The notes beneath the pieces were generated by a model. It saw only the letters and a list, made by a program, of their open reading frames with translations. It searched no databases and was not told the origin of the DNA. A program made the translations under genes and the position numbers. 64,000 bases of DNA from Rhodothalassiaceae bacterium (GTDB lineage: Bacteria > Pseudomonadota > Alphaproteobacteria > Sphingomonadales > Rhodothalassiaceae), in contig BPKC01000001.1 in assembly GCA_026004935.1 (NCBI GenBank), positions 2,367,381 to 2,431,380 of the forward strand, written 5' to 3'. Positions within the stretch are counted from its first letter, which is position 1. Every line of letters begins with the position of its first letter. Positions 1-8,982 of the stretch are shown here, one piece after another.

Positions 1-200
1 GGCTCCGGCGTGGCGGCTTCCGCCTGCTCGATACCCAGTTCCTGACCGCGCATCTCGCGCGCTTCGGGGCGGTCGCCGTGCCGCGCGCGCGCTACCACGA
101 GCGGCTCGCCGCGGCGCTCAAGGGCCGCGGCGACTTCTATTCGCTGCCGGAAGGGGTCCCGGGAAGGGAAGTTTTGCAGGCGATCACCCAGACGTCGTAG
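1..200 (+). CDS. aat: Leucyl/phenylalanyl-tRNA--protein transferase, C-terminal end (partial)
   Basis: The reading frame opens at base 3 and runs to TAG at 198-200, so only the last 65 residues are in the window. It reads [20 protein letters not shown], then a tail ending LQAITQTS. The GG-x-L-x-D-x-Q-x-x-T-x-H-L block and the ITQTS-type end match the C-terminus of Aat, the cytoplasmic enzyme that adds Leu or Phe to N-terminal Arg/Lys of proteins for ClpS/ClpAP degradation (family knowledge). The last 64 bases overlap the convergent DUF2155 gene. Identification rests on a short fragment but the motif is distinctive. Confidence 0.85.
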   Translation, partial: LRRGGFRLLDTQFLTAHLARFGAVAVPRARYHERLAAALKGRGDFYSLPEGVPGREVLQAITQTS

Positions 201-616
201 ACGGGATGTTCGAGACCGTGCAGAGCCGGCGAGGAGGCGAGCATCCACCCCGAGAACACCTTCTCCCGCCGGCCTTCGCGGTTGTCCCAGATCTCGAGGA
301 AGGCCGCCGTCTCCGGCTCCTCTTCCGGCGGCCGCGACTCGCAGTGGCGGGCGACGATCTCCAGCGTGCCGAAGCGCACCGCCACGCCCTCCGGCAGCTC
401 GACGAGCCGGCTGCGGGCGGTGATCTTGTCCAGCGCGCGCACGACGGTGACGGTGACAGGCAGCGCCGGCTCGCCTGCCGCAGGCGGAGGCGATTGCCGT
501 TGTGGTGCCGGCACCGTCTCCTGCTGCGGGGCGCCCGGCGGAACCATTGCGGCGCCGGCAACGGCCGGCAGCAGCATCGCCGCAAGCAGCACCCCAAATG
601 GCCGGGGCCCGGTCAT
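137..616 (-). CDS. DUF2155 domain exported protein
   Basis: A 159-residue protein with an N-terminal signal-like segment (about residues 8-24), then a Pro/Gln-rich linker and a conserved C-terminal domain from about residue 52. The signature [20 protein letters not shown] followed by DVWVIACK is that of DUF2155, an alphaproteobacterial family of unknown biochemical function. The start codon overlaps the mlaD stop by four bases (ATGA), implying translational coupling. Its 3' end runs 64 bases into aat. The role is not known; the order NDUFA12-mlaD-DUF2155-aat is, to my knowledge, common in the class. Confidence 0.85.
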   Translation of the reverse strand: MTGPRPFGVLLAAMLLPAVAGAAMVPPGAPQQETVPAPQRQSPPPAAGEPALPVTVTVVRALDKITARSRLVELPEGVAVRFGTLEIVARHCESRPPEEEPETAAFLEIWDNREGRREKVFSGWMLASSPALHGLEHPVYDVWVIACKTSLPGTPSGSE

Positions 617-1074
617 GAGCCGGAATCGCCGCCGGAGTCGCCCGAATAGACGGCCTTGCGGATCAGCGACCAGAGATCCGTCGGGCTTTCGGTGAATTCT
701 ATCTGGTCACCGGGTTTGAGGACCTCGGGCGAGCCGCCCGGCGAAAGGGAAATGTAGGTGTCGCCCAGCAGGCCGTCGGAGGTGATCGAGGCCGTGGTGT
801 CCTCGGGCAGGGGGATGTCGCTGCGCACCGACAGCCGCACGATGGCCTGGTAGGTCTTGGGGTCGAGCTCCGTGCGGGTGACGGAGCCGACCTTGATGCC
901 GGCGATGCGCACGTCCGCACCCACGGTCAGCCCGTTCACGCGGTCGAAGCGGGCCACATATTCGCTGCCGCCGCGGGTGCCGATGTCGGTGGTCTCATAG
1001 GCGACGTAGAGGAACCCGGCCGCCACCACGAGCACCACCGCACCGATCAGAGATTCGACGATGTTGCCGTTCAT
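613..1074 (-). CDS. mlaD: MlaD family outer-membrane lipid asymmetry protein
   Basis: A 153-residue protein with one N-terminal membrane helix (about residues 6-25) and an MCE/MlaD domain (about 35-115) containing FDRVNGLTVGADVRIAGIKV and GLLGDTYISLSPGG. MlaD forms the hexameric periplasmic ring of the MlaFEDB ABC system that shuttles phospholipids between inner and outer membranes (family knowledge). The mlaE/F genes are not next to it. The C-terminus is Gly/Ser/Asp rich. It is translationally coupled to the DUF2155 gene and lies 42 bases downstream of the NDUFA12 gene. Confidence 0.88.
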   Translation of the reverse strand: MNGNIVESLIGAVVLVVAAGFLYVAYETTDIGTRGGSEYVARFDRVNGLTVGADVRIAGIKVGSVTRTELDPKTYQAIVRLSVRSDIPLPEDTTASITSDGLLGDTYISLSPGGSPEVLKPGDQIEFTESPTDLWSLIRKAVYSGDSGGDSGS

Positions 1075-1116
1075 CCCGTCTCCCTCGCGACAGGCTCCCC
1101 CGGACCACCCCGCAGC

Positions 1117-1521
1117 TCAGGCCGCCCGACCGTCCTCCGGACGCCAGGCTTCGTAATGGGGTTTCGGGGCGGATTTGCGGCGGTCCGGCCGGTTGAGACT
1201 GCCGGGCGGGAAATACGCGTGAGGGGTGCCGGTCGGATTGGGCCGGTGCGGCTTTTCCCACGGCTTGACGACCGGCGGCTTCACGCTCGGCGGCTCGGCG
1301 GCCGTGAAATGGATCCAGCGGTGCCATTCGGGCGGGATTCGCGACGCCTCCGCCAAGCCCTTGTAGATCACCCAGCGCCGGCGGCCGTCCTTGCTCTCGT
1401 AGTAGCGGTTGCCCTGATCGTCGGTGCCGACGAGACGCCCGTGCCGCCAGGTGAACAGCAGGGTGCCGATCGTCGCCCCGTTCCACCAGGTGAAGATCTT
1501 CTGGAAGAGCGTCTTCAGCAT
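1117..1521 (-). CDS. NADH:ubiquinone oxidoreductase accessory subunit, NDUFA12 family
   Basis: A 134-residue protein. I start it at the Met opening MLKTLFQKIFTWWNGATIGT (ATG at 1521, preceded by GAAGG), although the frame is open upstream to 1629; family members begin with this segment. The block GNRYYESKDGRRRWVIYKGL and then PPEWHRWIH is diagnostic of NDUFA12/B17.2, a matrix-side supernumerary subunit of complex I found in mitochondria and Alphaproteobacteria. The Pro/Lys/Arg-rich tail is typical. It sits far from any nuo operon here, which is usual for this subunit. Confidence 0.9.
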   Translation of the reverse strand: MLKTLFQKIFTWWNGATIGTLLFTWRHGRLVGTDDQGNRYYESKDGRRRWVIYKGLAEASRIPPEWHRWIHFTAAEPPSVKPPVVKPWEKPHRPNPTGTPHAYFPPGSLNRPDRRKSAPKPHYEAWRPEDGRAA

Positions 1522-1612
1522 GTTCGCCGCCTTCGCCTGCCCGCCGCGGCCCGGTCCCGGCTCCGGCCCGCCGGGCGCCTTGATAGCATCTTCGCCCGCG
1601 GGCGCAAGCGGG

Positions 1613-2572
1613 TCATTCGCCGGCAACAACCTCGGCGGGCCGGCGCACGGTGGAGGGATCGGCCGCGGCCGCGCGCCGGCGTGCCGCCCAGCGCGCCTTG
1701 ATGACGTCGGTGGTCTCCCCGCCGTCCAGCCGCCAGCCCGGCGGTTTGAAGGGGATGAGGAGCGCCTCCTTCAAAGAGCGGGCCCGCGCCATGTCGCGGA
1801 TCATGCCGATCCATTCGTGGAAGGCCACCTTCAGCGGATTGAAGGTACCGAGCTGCTTGACGATGCCGTAGCGGCAGGGCTCGGCGTCATCCTCCGGCAC
1901 GAAGGTGCCGAACAGCTTGTCCCAGATGATGAACACCCCGGCGTAGTTCGCGTCCAGATAGCGCGGGTTGATGGCGTGATGGACGCGGTGATGCGACGGG
2001 GTGTTGAACACCGCCTCGAACCAGCGCGGCATCCGGCGCACCGCCTCCGTGTGGATCCAGAACTGGTAGATGAGGTTGAGCGCGGCGACGAAGGCGATCA
2101 GCAGCGGATGAAAGCCGACCAGGAACAGCGGCACCCGGAACAGGAAGTTGACCGCCAGCACGCTGGTCCAGGTCTGCCGCAGGGCGGTCGAGAGATTGTA
2201 GTGCTGCGAGGAGTGGTGGATCACATGCGCCGCCCACAGCCAGCGCAGCCGGTGGCCGCAGCGGTGCACCCAGTAGTAGGCGAGATCCTCGCCCACGAAG
2301 GCGAGCACGAAGGACCACCAGGTGAAGGGGATGTCGAGGAGCCGGAAATTGTCCCACACCCACAGCCCGAAGGCGATTATGGCCCCGCTGGTCAGCGCGG
2401 TCGCGACCTGGTTGCCGAGACCCATGATGAGGCTGGTGGCGGTGTCCCGCGGCTCGTAGCGCACCCGGCCCGTCAGCCGTCCGTAGAGCATCTCGAGCAG
2501 AATGAGCGCGACGAAGGCCGGGATGGCGAGCTCTATCGGGTTCGGCAGATCGGGCAGGATGTCCGCATCCAT
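1613..2572 (-). CDS. Sterol desaturase / fatty acid hydroxylase superfamily protein
   Basis: A 319-residue integral membrane protein with a strong ribosome site (GGAGGAAGG just before ATG). It carries the three histidine clusters of the di-iron hydroxylase superfamily: HRCGH (about residue 106), HVIHHSSQHYN (about 118-128) and HHRVHH (about 198). These bind the two irons that hydroxylate or desaturate a lipid C-H bond at the membrane. Several hydrophobic helices surround the clusters. Substrate cannot be assigned; ornithine-lipid, hopanoid and plasmalogen-like relatives all share this fold. A small membrane protein gene ends 15 bases upstream and may be co-transcribed. Confidence 0.88.
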   Translation of the reverse strand: MDADILPDLPNPIELAIPAFVALILLEMLYGRLTGRVRYEPRDTATSLIMGLGNQVATALTSGAIIAFGLWVWDNFRLLDIPFTWWSFVLAFVGEDLAYYWVHRCGHRLRWLWAAHVIHHSSQHYNLSTALRQTWTSVLAVNFLFRVPLFLVGFHPLLIAFVAALNLIYQFWIHTEAVRRMPRWFEAVFNTPSHHRVHHAINPRYLDANYAGVFIIWDKLFGTFVPEDDAEPCRYGIVKQLGTFNPLKVAFHEWIGMIRDMARARSLKEALLIPFKPPGWRLDGGETTDVIKARWAARRRAAAADPSTVRRPAEVVAGE

Positions 2573-2587
2573 GGCCTTCCTCCTCCC

Positions 2588-3040
2588 TCAGGCCGCGCGC
2601 GCGGCGGGGCGGTCCGCCCGCCCTGCGGATGCGGCGAGATCCGCCAGTCTCGCACGGATCCGCGCCGCCGCCTCATCCTCGCCCTCGGCACCGTCCAGAG
2701 CGAAGCGCAGCTTCGGCAGCACGAGATCGTCCAGCCGGATGACGAGCTCCTGCGGGCTTTCCTCTACCGCCTTCACGACGCCGGGCACCAGCCGGCGCGT
2801 CACCGTCCGGTCACCCAGCACGCGCACGAGGCCCAGGGCCTCGTCCCCGGCGAGCAGAAGCAGCGCCACCTGTCGGCGGCCATCCGCCCAGGCCGCCTCC
2901 ACCTTATCGAGAAAATGATCGGCCTCGTAGGCGGCGCGCGCGCGGGCGGCATCGAGCTCCGGCTTCGGCCAGCCGTAGAGCGCCGCCGCGATGGCCACCG
3001 AGAGCGCAACTCCCAGGATGCTCAGCACCCAGATCATCAC
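2588..3040 (-). CDS. Small single-pass membrane protein of unknown function
   Basis: 150 residues, not recognised. One N-terminal hydrophobic helix (about residues 2-22) is followed by a soluble, charged, probably helical region with an acidic segment near 115 and an Ala/Arg-rich end. GAGGAG lies ahead of a double ATG. It precedes the sterol-desaturase-like gene by 15 bases on the same strand, so a shared transcript is likely. The codon pattern (strong G/C in third positions) and the ribosome site support a real gene. Confidence 0.65.
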   Translation of the reverse strand: MMIWVLSILGVALSVAIAAALYGWPKPELDAARARAAYEADHFLDKVEAAWADGRRQVALLLLAGDEALGLVRVLGDRTVTRRLVPGVVKAVEESPQELVIRLDDLVLPKLRFALDGAEGEDEAAARIRARLADLAASAGRADRPAARAA

Positions 3041-3215
3041 CAGCGCTCCTCAGCCCTGCCCTCTTCGCCACCGAGATGGGCGTCATTTTGGGCTTTTGCA
3101 ATCCCGCCCGCAAGCTCCGGCAACCGGGGTGCGGCGGCTCCTGCGGTCGGCGGCTTGCCTTGCGCCGTGTCGTCTGGCAGCCAGAGAAACCGGCAGGGAG
3201 AGGGAGAGACGCGTC

Positions 3216-5072
3216 ATGAAATATCTGCTGTCCATCACACGCCGCCAGAGCCTTGCGGGGCTGATGGCGGCGGGCGGCGCCGTGCTTATGCCGCGGCTCG
3301 GCGCGGGGGCGCCGGCGGCGGGAGAGACCGGATTCACCCATGGTGTCGCAAGCGGCGACCCGGGCACCGATTCGGTCGTGCTGTGGACGCGCTTTCTTCC
3401 TGCCGACACGGCGTCCGCCGCCGAACTCGCCGTCGAAATTTCGCCCGATCCCGGCTGTGGTTCCGATGTCATCCGCCGGAGCCTCGAGGCGCGTGCCGAG
3501 GAGGACTGGTGCGCGCGGATTCGGATCACGGGGCTGGAGCCGGGCCGGCGTTATTACTACCGGTTCCACGGCCCCGGCGGGGCGATAAGCCCCCTCGGCC
3601 GCACGCGCACCCTCCCGGCGGACGGACGGCCGATGCGCATCGCCGTCGTCTCCTGCAGCAACTATCCTTACGGATTCTTCCATGTCTACCGCGAGATCGC
3701 GGCGCGTGAGGACATCGACCTCGTGCTTCATCTCGGCGACTACATCTATGAGTATCCGGCCGGGACCTATGGCGATCCGCGCGTCGTCTCCCGGGGCCGG
3801 CAGGTGAAGCCGGAGGGCGAGCTGTTGACGCTGGCCGACTACCGCACCCGCTACGCCCTCTACCGCACCGATCCCGATCTGCTTGCGCTGCATGCCGCGC
3901 ACCCCCTCGTCGCCATCTATGACGACCACGAGGCCGCAAATGACGCCTGGAGGGACGGCGCCGAAAATCACCACCCCCACGAGGGCGACTGGGCGGTCCG
4001 CAAGCATGCGGCGCTCCGGGCCTGGCGCGAATGGCTGCCCGTGTCCCACGCGCCCGGGGCGCCCGATGACAGCTTCTACCGCCGGATCACGGCGCCGGGC
4101 CTGTTCGACCTCTTCATCCTCGACAGCCGGCTTCGCGCCCGCGACCGGCAGCTGTCCTACCAGGCGGACATGCCGCCGCGGCGCGCCGTTTTCGACCTTT
4201 CGGATCCCGATCATCCGCGCGCGGTGACGAATCCCGACGAGATCGCCCGCATCCCCGCCGCTGCGAGGAAGGAAATCCCGATCCCCTTCGACATGAGGGG
4301 CGAAAAGCCGGTCCCGATCCTGGACTGGGCGCAGATCCGCGCTCTCGACCCGAAGAACCTGCCCGACGGCATCGCCTATCTGCCCGACATCGACGCCTTC
4401 CGGGCGCGACTCGAGAACCCCGGCCGCAGCCTGCTGGGCGAAGAGCAGGAGGCCTGGCTGGCGGACGGGCTTGCCGATTCGGTGGCCGCGCGCACGCCTT
4501 GGCAGCTCCTCGGCCAGCAGGTGGTGATGGGCCGGATCGTCGCGCCGGAGCTCCTCGACATCGCGGATTTCTCGAAGCCCTCGGCCGTCGACCGGAAAAC
4601 GGCGCAGAGCCTGCAGGCGCTGGCACGCGCAGGCCTGCCGCTCAATCTCGATTCCTGGGACGGCTATCCGGCCGCACGCGAGCGCGTCTATGCCATGATC
4701 CGCGAGACTGGTGCGCGGGCGGTGGTGCTGTCCGGCGACAGCCACAACGCCTGGGCCTTCGATCTTGCCGATCGCGACGGCCGCCCCGCGGCGGTGGAAT
4801 TCGCGACGCCGGCCGTCAGTTCACCGGGGCTTGCCCAGTATCTGCCGGTGCCGGCCGAGGAGATGGCGCGGCGCTTCGTGGCGCACAATCCGGAGCTCGT
4901 CTATTTCGAGCCGCGCTGGCGCGGCTGGGTGGAGCTTGCCATGAGCCCCTCCGCGGTCACCGGCCGCTTCCATTTCGTCTCCGAGGTGGCAGAACCCTCC
5001 TACGAACCCGTGGCGGGCGACAGCTTCGCGGTCACGCGCGAGCAGCCGGCACGGCTGACGAGGCTCACCTAA
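3216..5072 (+). CDS. phoD: PhoD-like alkaline phosphatase/phosphodiesterase, Tat-exported
   Basis: A 618-residue protein. The chosen ATG is preceded by GGGAGAGGGAGAG; the frame is open further upstream without support. The N-terminus has a twin-arginine signal (SITRRQSLAGL then an Ala/Gly hydrophobic stretch). PhoD landmarks follow: FTHGVASGDP, VVSCSNYPYGFFHVYREIA, VLHLGDYIYEYP, IYDDHEAAND and, near the C-terminus, LSGDSHNAWAF, which together supply the metal-binding Asp/Asn/His residues of this Ca/Fe phosphoesterase family. It acts in the periplasm on phosphomono- or diesters. It stands alone and its stop overlaps the convergent SDR gene by four bases. Confidence 0.88.
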   Translation: MKYLLSITRRQSLAGLMAAGGAVLMPRLGAGAPAAGETGFTHGVASGDPGTDSVVLWTRFLPADTASAAELAVEISPDPGCGSDVIRRSLEARAEEDWCARIRITGLEPGRRYYYRFHGPGGAISPLGRTRTLPADGRPMRIAVVSCSNYPYGFFHVYREIAAREDIDLVLHLGDYIYEYPAGTYGDPRVVSRGRQVKPEGELLTLADYRTRYALYRTDPDLLALHAAHPLVAIYDDHEAANDAWRDGAENHHPHEGDWAVRKHAALRAWREWLPVSHAPGAPDDSFYRRITAPGLFDLFILDSRLRARDRQLSYQADMPPRRAVFDLSDPDHPRAVTNPDEIARIPAAARKEIPIPFDMRGEKPVPILDWAQIRALDPKNLPDGIAYLPDIDAFRARLENPGRSLLGEEQEAWLADGLADSVAARTPWQLLGQQVVMGRIVAPELLDIADFSKPSAVDRKTAQSLQALARAGLPLNLDSWDGYPAARERVYAMIRETGARAVVLSGDSHNAWAFDLADRDGRPAAVEFATPAVSSPGLAQYLPVPAEEMARRFVAHNPELVYFEPRWRGWVELAMSPSAVTGRFHFVSEVAEPSYEPVAGDSFAVTREQPARLTRLT

Positions 5073-6067
5073 CCGGCGGCGGGGGCGGCACCCGCGGCGG
5101 TCAACTGCGCCAGCCCCTCCTCAACCGGGATGACGGGGGCATAGCCGAGATCCGCCCGCGCCGCATCGAGGCGCAGCACGCAGTCCGCCGCCATCAGCGC
5201 CACCGCCATCCGCGTGATCGGCGGTTCGGCATCCGGCGCGAATCCGCTCCAGAGGGACTCCACCGCTGCGGCGACCGGTCGCAGAACGGATGATGGCAGA
5301 CTGCGAGCCGGCAGCACGATGCCGCGCGTGGCCGCAAGACGGGTCAGGAAATCCTTCATCCGCCGGATCTCGCCGTCGTGAATGAAATACGCCCGCCCGC
5401 CCTCGCCGCGGCTGAACGCAAGCCTGATCGCGTGCAGAAGATTGGCGATGTGGGTCGTGTTGGTGCGCGCGCGGCCGCCGTCCACCCACACGAATCGCCC
5501 GGCCGCCGCCATGCGGGCGATTGTGGGCAGCAGCGTGCGGTCGCCCGGCCCCCAGATCATGCGCGGACGCAGCACGATCGTGCGGAATCCCGTTTCCGGA
5601 TCGTCCGCCGCCCGCACCAGCCGCTCGGCAAGCGCTTTGGTCCGCGCGTAGGCGAAGGGGGAGTGGATGGCGAGGGGGCGGTCGTCCTCGGCGATGTCCA
5701 CGAGCGGTCGGCCGTCGAAGAGTGCGGCCTCGGTGCCGATGTGGATGAAGCGGCGCACGCCGGCCTTGCGGGCCGCATCGAGCAGTCTTGCCGTGCCCGC
5801 CACATTGACACGGTGAAACAGCTCCACCGGCCCCCAGGCGGCTACCCGGGCGGCGGCGTGCACCACGAGCTGCGCACCGGCGAGCTGGTCCGCCGACACG
5901 CTTTCCAGATCGCCCCGTACCGGCGTGCCGCCGAGTGCCGCGATGCGCCCGTCGCTGTCCGGCCCGCGGCAGAGCGCGCACACCCTCATCCCCCGCCGCG
6001 CAAGGTCCCGGACCACCGCCCCACCGACGAAGCCCGAGCCTCCCGTCACGAACGCCGTCACTGCCAT
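5069..6067 (-). CDS. NAD(P)-dependent epimerase/dehydratase (extended SDR)
   Basis: A 332-residue extended short-chain dehydrogenase. It has the N-terminal dinucleotide motif TGGSGFVGG (residues 8-16), a VHAAARVA loop, and the catalytic YxxxK as YARTK (about 140-144). It resembles the 3-beta-hydroxysteroid dehydrogenase/dihydroflavonol reductase branch more than sugar epimerases (RPRMIWGPGDRTLLPTI region). GGAGCG precedes ATG. The substrate is not predictable; an isoprenoid or sterol-like alcohol is one possibility given the relatives, but there is no pathway context here. Confidence 0.8.
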   Translation of the reverse strand: MAVTAFVTGGSGFVGGAVVRDLARRGMRVCALCRGPDSDGRIAALGGTPVRGDLESVSADQLAGAQLVVHAAARVAAWGPVELFHRVNVAGTARLLDAARKAGVRRFIHIGTEAALFDGRPLVDIAEDDRPLAIHSPFAYARTKALAERLVRAADDPETGFRTIVLRPRMIWGPGDRTLLPTIARMAAAGRFVWVDGGRARTNTTHIANLLHAIRLAFSRGEGGRAYFIHDGEIRRMKDFLTRLAATRGIVLPARSLPSSVLRPVAAAVESLWSGFAPDAEPPITRMAVALMAADCVLRLDAARADLGYAPVIPVEEGLAQLTAAGAAPAAG

Positions 6068-6221
6068 CTTTCGCTCCTTGCCCCGGCATTTCCGATTTTG
6101 AGGGTTTTTTTACCATGATCGTTAAGACCGGTTTTACTGACGCGCCGGTATGAGGCGGAAGGATCGCAAAGGGATGCGCGATCGCACGCGGGACGACACA
6201 AGGGACAGAGGATCGGGAGCC

Positions 6222-6593
6222 ATGAGCAGAATCGCCACATGCGCCGCCGCGTTCGTCATGCTGGTCGGCCTGGCCATGACCGGGACACACTCGGCAGCCG
6301 CCGCCGATCTGAGCAGCTGGAAGCGCGAGATCGCGATGGTGATCGCCAAGAAGCAGGTCTACCCCCGCTCGGCGCTGATGCGCGAGATCGAGGGCTCGGC
6401 CAAGGTCAAGGTCACCGTCGATGCGAGCGGCAAGATCGTGAACTACGAGATCATCGAGCCGACGGGCGAGGATGTGCTCGATCGCGAAATCCCGCGGCTC
6501 ATCGAGCGGATCGACCCGCTGCCGAAGCCGCCTGCGGACGCGAATGCGGACGAGCTGACCTTCATCATTCCGCTCGCCTGGCGGCTGCAGTAG
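6222..6593 (+). CDS. Exported TonB C-terminal domain protein
   Basis: A 123-residue protein. I use ATG 6222, preceded by GATCGGGAGC, rather than the in-frame ATG at 6150. A signal peptide (about residues 1-27, ending SAAAADLS) leads to a single TonB-C-like domain: KKQVYPRSALMREIEGSAKV, then VDASGKIVNYEIIEPTGEDV and a C-terminal beta strand. There is no membrane anchor region or Pro-rich spacer as in true TonB, so it is a free periplasmic domain of unknown partner. It sits between unrelated genes. Confidence 0.75.
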   Translation: MSRIATCAAAFVMLVGLAMTGTHSAAAADLSSWKREIAMVIAKKQVYPRSALMREIEGSAKVKVTVDASGKIVNYEIIEPTGEDVLDREIPRLIERIDPLPKPPADANADELTFIIPLAWRLQ

Positions 6594-6779
6594 GCGCCTT
6601 TTCTCCCGCCTCGCGCCCGCGACACCCGGCTGCGCAGCGCGGGCGCGGGCAGCCGGCAGTCCAGTCTCCTTCCTTCTCCGGCGCAGGGCAGGCCCCCGCG
6701 CCACCTTTTTTGTGTTGTCCTTGCGTTGGCCGTGTTGCCGGACCCGCCTTGAATGAGGGGCGTCACCGACGCGTCCGTC

Positions 6780-6808
6780 TTGTCATATCTCTGGCGATAT
6801 CATATATG
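6780..6808 (+). promoter_or_regulatory. Promoter of the toxin-antitoxin operon
   Basis: TTGTCA at 6780-6785 and TATATG at 6803-6808 are separated by exactly 17 bases, a good sigma-70-type promoter. ATATC (6785-6789) and GATAT (6796-6800) form a small inverted repeat inside it. The start site would fall near 6815, inside the downstream palindrome. Confidence 0.6.
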
Positions 6809-6821
6809 TCCACATGTGGAC
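6808..6821. promoter_or_regulatory. Perfect 14-bp palindrome, probable antitoxin operator
   Basis: GTCCACATGTGGAC is a perfect inverted repeat that begins at the last base of the -10 element and spans the predicted start site. Such placement suits repression by the HTH antitoxin encoded 28 bases downstream (inference from autoregulation common in type II toxin-antitoxin operons). Confidence 0.6.
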
Positions 6822-6848
6822 GTTTCGTCTGAAGAAGGGGGACGGCCC

Positions 6849-7358
6849 GTGGAAGCTATCCTGCGCGACCCCGCCCAAGCCTCCCAGCCCGTTTTCTCGC
6901 GGATCGACAGGGCTGACCGCGTCCGGCTCAGCGCGCCGGCTTTACGGACTTTCCGCAATATTGCCGATCAATGGCAGCTTACGGAGAGCGAAAGGCTAGC
7001 TCTGCTGGGGGAGCCTGCCCGTTCCACCTACTACGCTTGGCTGAAGAAGGCTGATCAGGGAAAGAGCCTTGCGCTTGCACTGGACATGCTGCTGCGCATT
7101 TCGGGCGTGCTCGGCATCTTCAAGGCACTGCGCATTCTCTTTCCCATCGCCGAACAGGCGGCTGCTTGGTTCAATTCCCCTCACGCCGGAACCGTTTTTC
7201 ATGGCATGTCCCCGCGCGAGGTCATCGTCCAAGGCGGCCTTGACGGCATTTTGACTGTTCGCCGCTATCTTGACGCTTGGCGGGGCGGACTTTTCGAACA
7301 TGCAGGCGTCGGAGTGGACCTTGCTCCCATAGACGAGACGGATCTTGTCTTCAGCTGA
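6849..7358 (+). CDS. MbcA/ParS/Xre-type antitoxin
   Basis: A 169-residue protein if started at GTG 6849, which has AAGGGGG about eight bases upstream; the open frame reaches back to 6753 but that would place promoter and operator inside the gene. It has an Xre-like N-terminal half (LTESERLALLGEPARSTYYA) and the MbcA/ParS C-terminal domain that holds the toxin, with GMSPREVIVQGGLDGILTVR near the end. Family role: it neutralises the RES toxin and represses the operon. Its TGA overlaps the toxin ATG (TGATG). Base composition looks less GC-rich than neighbouring genes, suggesting acquisition. Confidence 0.85.
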   Translation: MEAILRDPAQASQPVFSRIDRADRVRLSAPALRTFRNIADQWQLTESERLALLGEPARSTYYAWLKKADQGKSLALALDMLLRISGVLGIFKALRILFPIAEQAAAWFNSPHAGTVFHGMSPREVIVQGGLDGILTVRRYLDAWRGGLFEHAGVGVDLAPIDETDLVFS

Positions 7359-8062
7359 TGGCGGGCACGGCTCCACCCCATCTGTCGGACTACCGACAGA
7401 TTCAGGCTCCTGCGGGCACCAGCCGCCTTGTCGCGTCGCGCTTTCCTCCGATCCAGACTTTCGAGGCCGTAAGCACGCCCGAGGACCTCGCAGCCGTCAT
7501 GGAACTGGAGGGCTGGACCAACGATCGACTTGTGCGTGCGCGCCTCGAGCGACTTGACAGGTCCGAATGGGTCTTCGGGAGGCCGAACGCCAGCCTGGTG
7601 ATGGCCGCTTTCCTTCATCCCGCTCTTCGCGGTCAGAGATTTTCGGGGCGCGATCTCGGTGCCTGGTATGCCTCCAGCGAAGTCAAGACGGCCCTTGTCG
7701 AAGTGGCCACCGGCATGCGGCGCGAGCTGGTGTTGTCGGGCATACCGTCGCTTACTCAGACTTGGCGGCAGTACAAAGCGGATCTCCGCGGCTCATACAT
7801 CGACATCTTCGGACTTCATCCGGAGTTCCATGATCCCGATCCCTCCACCTACGGCCGCAGCCAGGCCTTCGGTGAGTCTGTGCGCCGGCTCGGCCCACGC
7901 TTTGGCGTCGCCGGCATCCGGTACGAGAGCGTGCGGCGGCGTGGCCATGAGAACTGGGTGTGCTACCGCCCGCCACTCGTTACCAACGTGGTTCAGGCCG
8001 CGCATTTCGAGATCCGGCTGCGTGCAGAAGGGCCGGTCCACGTCCGCGAACTGACCGTTTAA
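7358..8062 (+). CDS. RES domain toxin (NAD-degrading)
   Basis: A 234-residue protein starting at the ATG that overlaps the antitoxin stop. The RES fold residues are visible: the Arg region [12 protein letters not shown], the Glu region [14 protein letters not shown] and the Ser in [14 protein letters not shown] toxins such as MbcT cleave or phosphorolyse NAD+ and arrest growth unless bound by the cognate antitoxin (family knowledge). The protein is longer than many RES toxins; the extra about 60 residues lie at the N-terminus and after the Glu motif. Gene order antitoxin-toxin is standard. Confidence 0.85.
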   Translation: MAGTAPPHLSDYRQIQAPAGTSRLVASRFPPIQTFEAVSTPEDLAAVMELEGWTNDRLVRARLERLDRSEWVFGRPNASLVMAAFLHPALRGQRFSGRDLGAWYASSEVKTALVEVATGMRRELVLSGIPSLTQTWRQYKADLRGSYIDIFGLHPEFHDPDPSTYGRSQAFGESVRRLGPRFGVAGIRYESVRRRGHENWVCYRPPLVTNVVQAAHFEIRLRAEGPVHVRELTV

Positions 8063-8178
8063 CAGTCCAGGGTCGGACCGATCTCCTCGGGCCGCCCTTG
8101 CGCCGGTTCCGGCGTCGGTCTAGGCAGAGGCCGGTGCGGACGCCGCGATCGTCCGCGGGGCGAACGGCGGGTCAGGGC

Positions 8179-8973
8179 ATGCGGGTCTACCTCGATCTTC
8201 TGCGACGGATCCTGGACGAAGGCGTAAAGAGCACCGACCGCACCGGCGTCGGAACCTTGAGCATCTTCGGTCACCAGATGCGCTTCCGCCTTGATCAGGG
8301 CTTTCCGCTGCTCACCACCAAGAAGCTGCATGTCAGATCGATCATCACGGAGCTGCTGTGGTTCCTGCGCGGCGACACGAATGTGCGCTGGCTTCAGGAG
8401 CGGGGCGTCACCATTTGGGACGAGTGGGCGGACGAGAACGGTGATCTCGGCCCCATCTACGGGGCCCAGTGGCGGCGCTGGCGCACGGCGGACGGCCGCG
8501 AGATCGACCAGATCGCCCGGGTCGTCGAGGAGCTGAAGCGCAACCCCGATTCGCGCCGGCTGATCGTGAGCGCCTGGAACGTCGGCGAGATCGAGCGGAT
8601 GGCGCTGCCGCCCTGCCACTGCCTGTTCCAGTTCTATGCGCGCAACGGCCGGCTGTCCTGCCAGCTCTACCAGCGCTCGGCGGACGTCTTTCTCGGCGTG
8701 CCCTTCAACATCGCCTCCTACGCCCTGCTCACCATGATGGTGGCGCAGGTGACGGGCCTTGAGCCCGGCGAGTTCATCCACACGCTCGGCGACGCGCATC
8801 TCTACCTCAACCATCTGGACCAGGCGCGCCTCCAGCTCACGCGCGAGCCCCGCCCGCTGCCGCGGATGTGGATCAATCCCGAGGTCCGGGACATCTTCGC
8901 CTTCCGCTATGAGGACTTCCGCCTCGAGGGCTATGATCCGCACCCGCACATCCCCGCACCCGTCGCGGTGTAG
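8179..8973 (+). CDS. thyA: Thymidylate synthase
   Basis: 264 residues, exactly the length of Escherichia coli ThyA. Visible motifs are [40 protein letters not shown], the catalytic Cys in [34 protein letters not shown] and the C-terminal [10 protein letters not shown]. It methylates dUMP to dTMP using methylene-tetrahydrofolate, making dihydrofolate that the next gene product recycles. GTCAGGGC precedes ATG weakly. folA starts 10 bases downstream, forming a two-gene operon. Confidence 0.97.
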   Translation: MRVYLDLLRRILDEGVKSTDRTGVGTLSIFGHQMRFRLDQGFPLLTTKKLHVRSIITELLWFLRGDTNVRWLQERGVTIWDEWADENGDLGPIYGAQWRRWRTADGREIDQIARVVEELKRNPDSRRLIVSAWNVGEIERMALPPCHCLFQFYARNGRLSCQLYQRSADVFLGVPFNIASYALLTMMVAQVTGLEPGEFIHTLGDAHLYLNHLDQARLQLTREPRPLPRMWINPEVRDIFAFRYEDFRLEGYDPHPHIPAPVAV

Positions 8974-8982
8974 GAGCGGGCG

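Noticed and set aside
2904-4745. 613-codon antisense frame within the PhoD gene
   Set aside because: Antisense of a gene with complete PhoD motifs; no ribosome site and no domain.
6753-6848. ATG 6753 as antitoxin start
   Set aside because: It would put the promoter and palindrome inside the coding sequence; GTG 6849 has its own ribosome site.
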